6,735 nt of DNA, taken from the NCBI GenBank assembly GCA_002727485.1, contig PBXE01000001.1:1-6735 (forward strand), in the 5' to 3' direction. Each line of letters starts with the position of its first letter. Position 1 is the stretch's first letter. Source of the stretch: Methanobacteriota archaeon. Lineage in GTDB: Archaea; Thermoplasmatota; Poseidoniia; Poseidoniales; Poseidoniaceae. The notes beneath the pieces were generated by a model. That model worked only from the letters and a program-made list of their open reading frames with translations, did not search any database and was not told the DNA's origin. Below, one piece after another: positions 6,405 to 6,735 of the stretch. The position numbers and the translations under genes were made by a program.

Positions 6405-6690
6405 TAGAATTAGAAGAGAGATTTTCGGTAATGATGAGTATACTGGGAAAATCCCATGGAGGTTAAAGATTGGTCGAGATTATCTCCCTGGTGCGATAGA
6501 AAAAGTCCTGCAACAAGAAGACACAGAAGATCGAAAAGAATGGATTATTAATGCCAAGCATTGGCTAAAAAATCGTTCTAGCGGCTCATCAATTAGTAAG
6601 GATGAGATTAAAATTCGAAAAAAAGAATTAGGAAAACTATTGACTGAATACAATCGATATTATTCAGAAGGAGACATTATTCCATTTTAA
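6394..6690 (+). CDS. Hypothetical protein at the end of the defence operon (98 aa, TTG or GTG start)
   Basis: This is an unrecognised 98-residue, charged, mostly helical protein with no cysteines. It overlaps the previous gene by 11 bases if started at TTG 6394, or by 8 bases if started at GTG 6397. GGAGGA (6380-6385) is eight bases before the TTG and eleven before the GTG, which slightly favours TTG. No ATG occurs in frame near the beginning. Features are a basic start SNRIRREIFGNDEY, a KIPWRLKIGRDYLPGAIEKVL segment (19-39; quoted in part as PWRLKIGRDYLPGA), an EDRKEWIINAKHWL helix (45-58), and a lysine-rich helix around 69-85. The tail is YYSEGDIIPF. Its small size, charge and coupling suggest a DNA- or protein-binding accessory subunit of the same complex. 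No enzymatic motif is seen. Confidence 0.75.
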   Translation: MVSNRIRREIFGNDEYTGKIPWRLKIGRDYLPGAIEKVLQQEDTEDRKEWIINAKHWLKNRSSGSSISKDEIKIRKKELGKLLTEYNRYYSEGDIIPF

Positions 6691-6696
6691 TTAAAA
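6685..6696. repeat. 12-base palindrome TTTTAATTAAAA at the convergent stop codons
   Basis: A perfect palindrome is centred exactly between the TAA of the last plus-strand gene (6688-6690) and the TAA of the reading frame on the opposite strand (6691-6693). It carries the U-rich ends that archaeal transcription termination favours in both directions. It is too AT-rich and has no loop, so it is not a classical hairpin terminator. It may partly be a by-product of two abutting stop codons. Confidence 0.4.
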
Positions 6697-6735
6697 CATC
6701 TTATCAGCTAAATCCATCAACTCAATTTCTAAATC
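6691..6735 (-). CDS. Possible 3' end of a convergent gene, cut by the window edge
   Basis: On the minus strand, one frame is open from the right edge down to a TAA at 6693-6691. It would encode the last 14 residues of a protein, DLEIELMDLADKMF. The other two minus-strand frames have stops in this stretch. The peptide has normal helical, amphipathic character, and the absence of any gap to the plus-strand stop fits a compact genome. Fifteen codons are too few to name a product or to be sure that it is coding. Confidence 0.45.
   Translation of the reverse strand, partial: DLEIELMDLADKMF

Noticed and set aside
1..6735. CRISPR arrays, tRNA or rRNA genes, insertion sequences, attachment sites
   Set aside because: No regularly spaced repeats, RNA gene consensus, transposase or terminal inverted repeats were seen. 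Apart from the 95-base divergent region, there are almost no non-coding bases.

Overview
The window is an anti-mobile-element (defence) locus centred on a DNA phosphorothioation gene. It contains two divergent gene blocks that face away from a 95-base control region (1391-1485). Both ends are cut by the window edge.

Left block, minus strand, read from 1390 down to 1. It starts with a dndC-type sulfurtransferase (281-1390), which has a PP-loop SGGKDS, an RWCTDRMKIRP motif and a four-cysteine Fe-S signature. A 63-residue protein of unknown function (93-284) follows, joined by an ATGA stop/start overlap. Five bases later comes the first 29 codons of another gene (1-87), whose N-terminus looks like that of SMC/RecF/DndD-type ATPases. 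This is most simply a DNA sulfur-modification operon of the dndC-x-dndD kind. No cysteine desulfurase (DndA) or DndB is visible, and a typical DndE is not evident.

Right block, plus strand, 1486-6690, is five closely packed genes. The first is a 719-residue fusion of an N-terminal phospholipase-D-type nuclease domain and an SF2 helicase. Then come a 58-residue protein, a 692-residue DndD-like SMC/Rad50-type ATPase, and unrecognised proteins of 167 and 98 residues. Gaps are 1 and 2 bases, followed by overlaps of 4 and 11 bases, so this is almost certainly one transcript. I infer it is the restriction/effector arm that goes with the sulfur modification made by the left block. That pairing comes from gene content and layout, not from recognition of every family.

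At the right edge (6691-6735) the minus strand is open and ends in a stop codon directly abutting the stop of the last plus-strand gene. A convergent gene probably begins outside the window.

Organism: an archaeon is favoured, though not proven. The plus operon has a TATA-like box (TTTAATAG, 1456-1463) centred 26-27 bases before the first ATG. That is the geometry of an archaeal leaderless transcript, and no convincing bacterial -35/-10 pair is present. Internal genes have Shine-Dalgarno sites. Codons are AT-rich with many AGA/AGG arginines. The lineage cannot be named from this sequence. The plus operon looks more AT-rich than dndC, which may mean the two arms have different histories.

The main point of interest is that the locus seems to carry two SMC-like ATPases. 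Each is preceded by a tiny helical protein: 63 aa in the modification arm, 58 aa in the effector arm. The PLD-helicase leads the second arm. Known archaeal comparators are the DndCDEA-PbeABCD type systems, so homology of the right block to PbeABCD is the first thing to test before claiming novelty.
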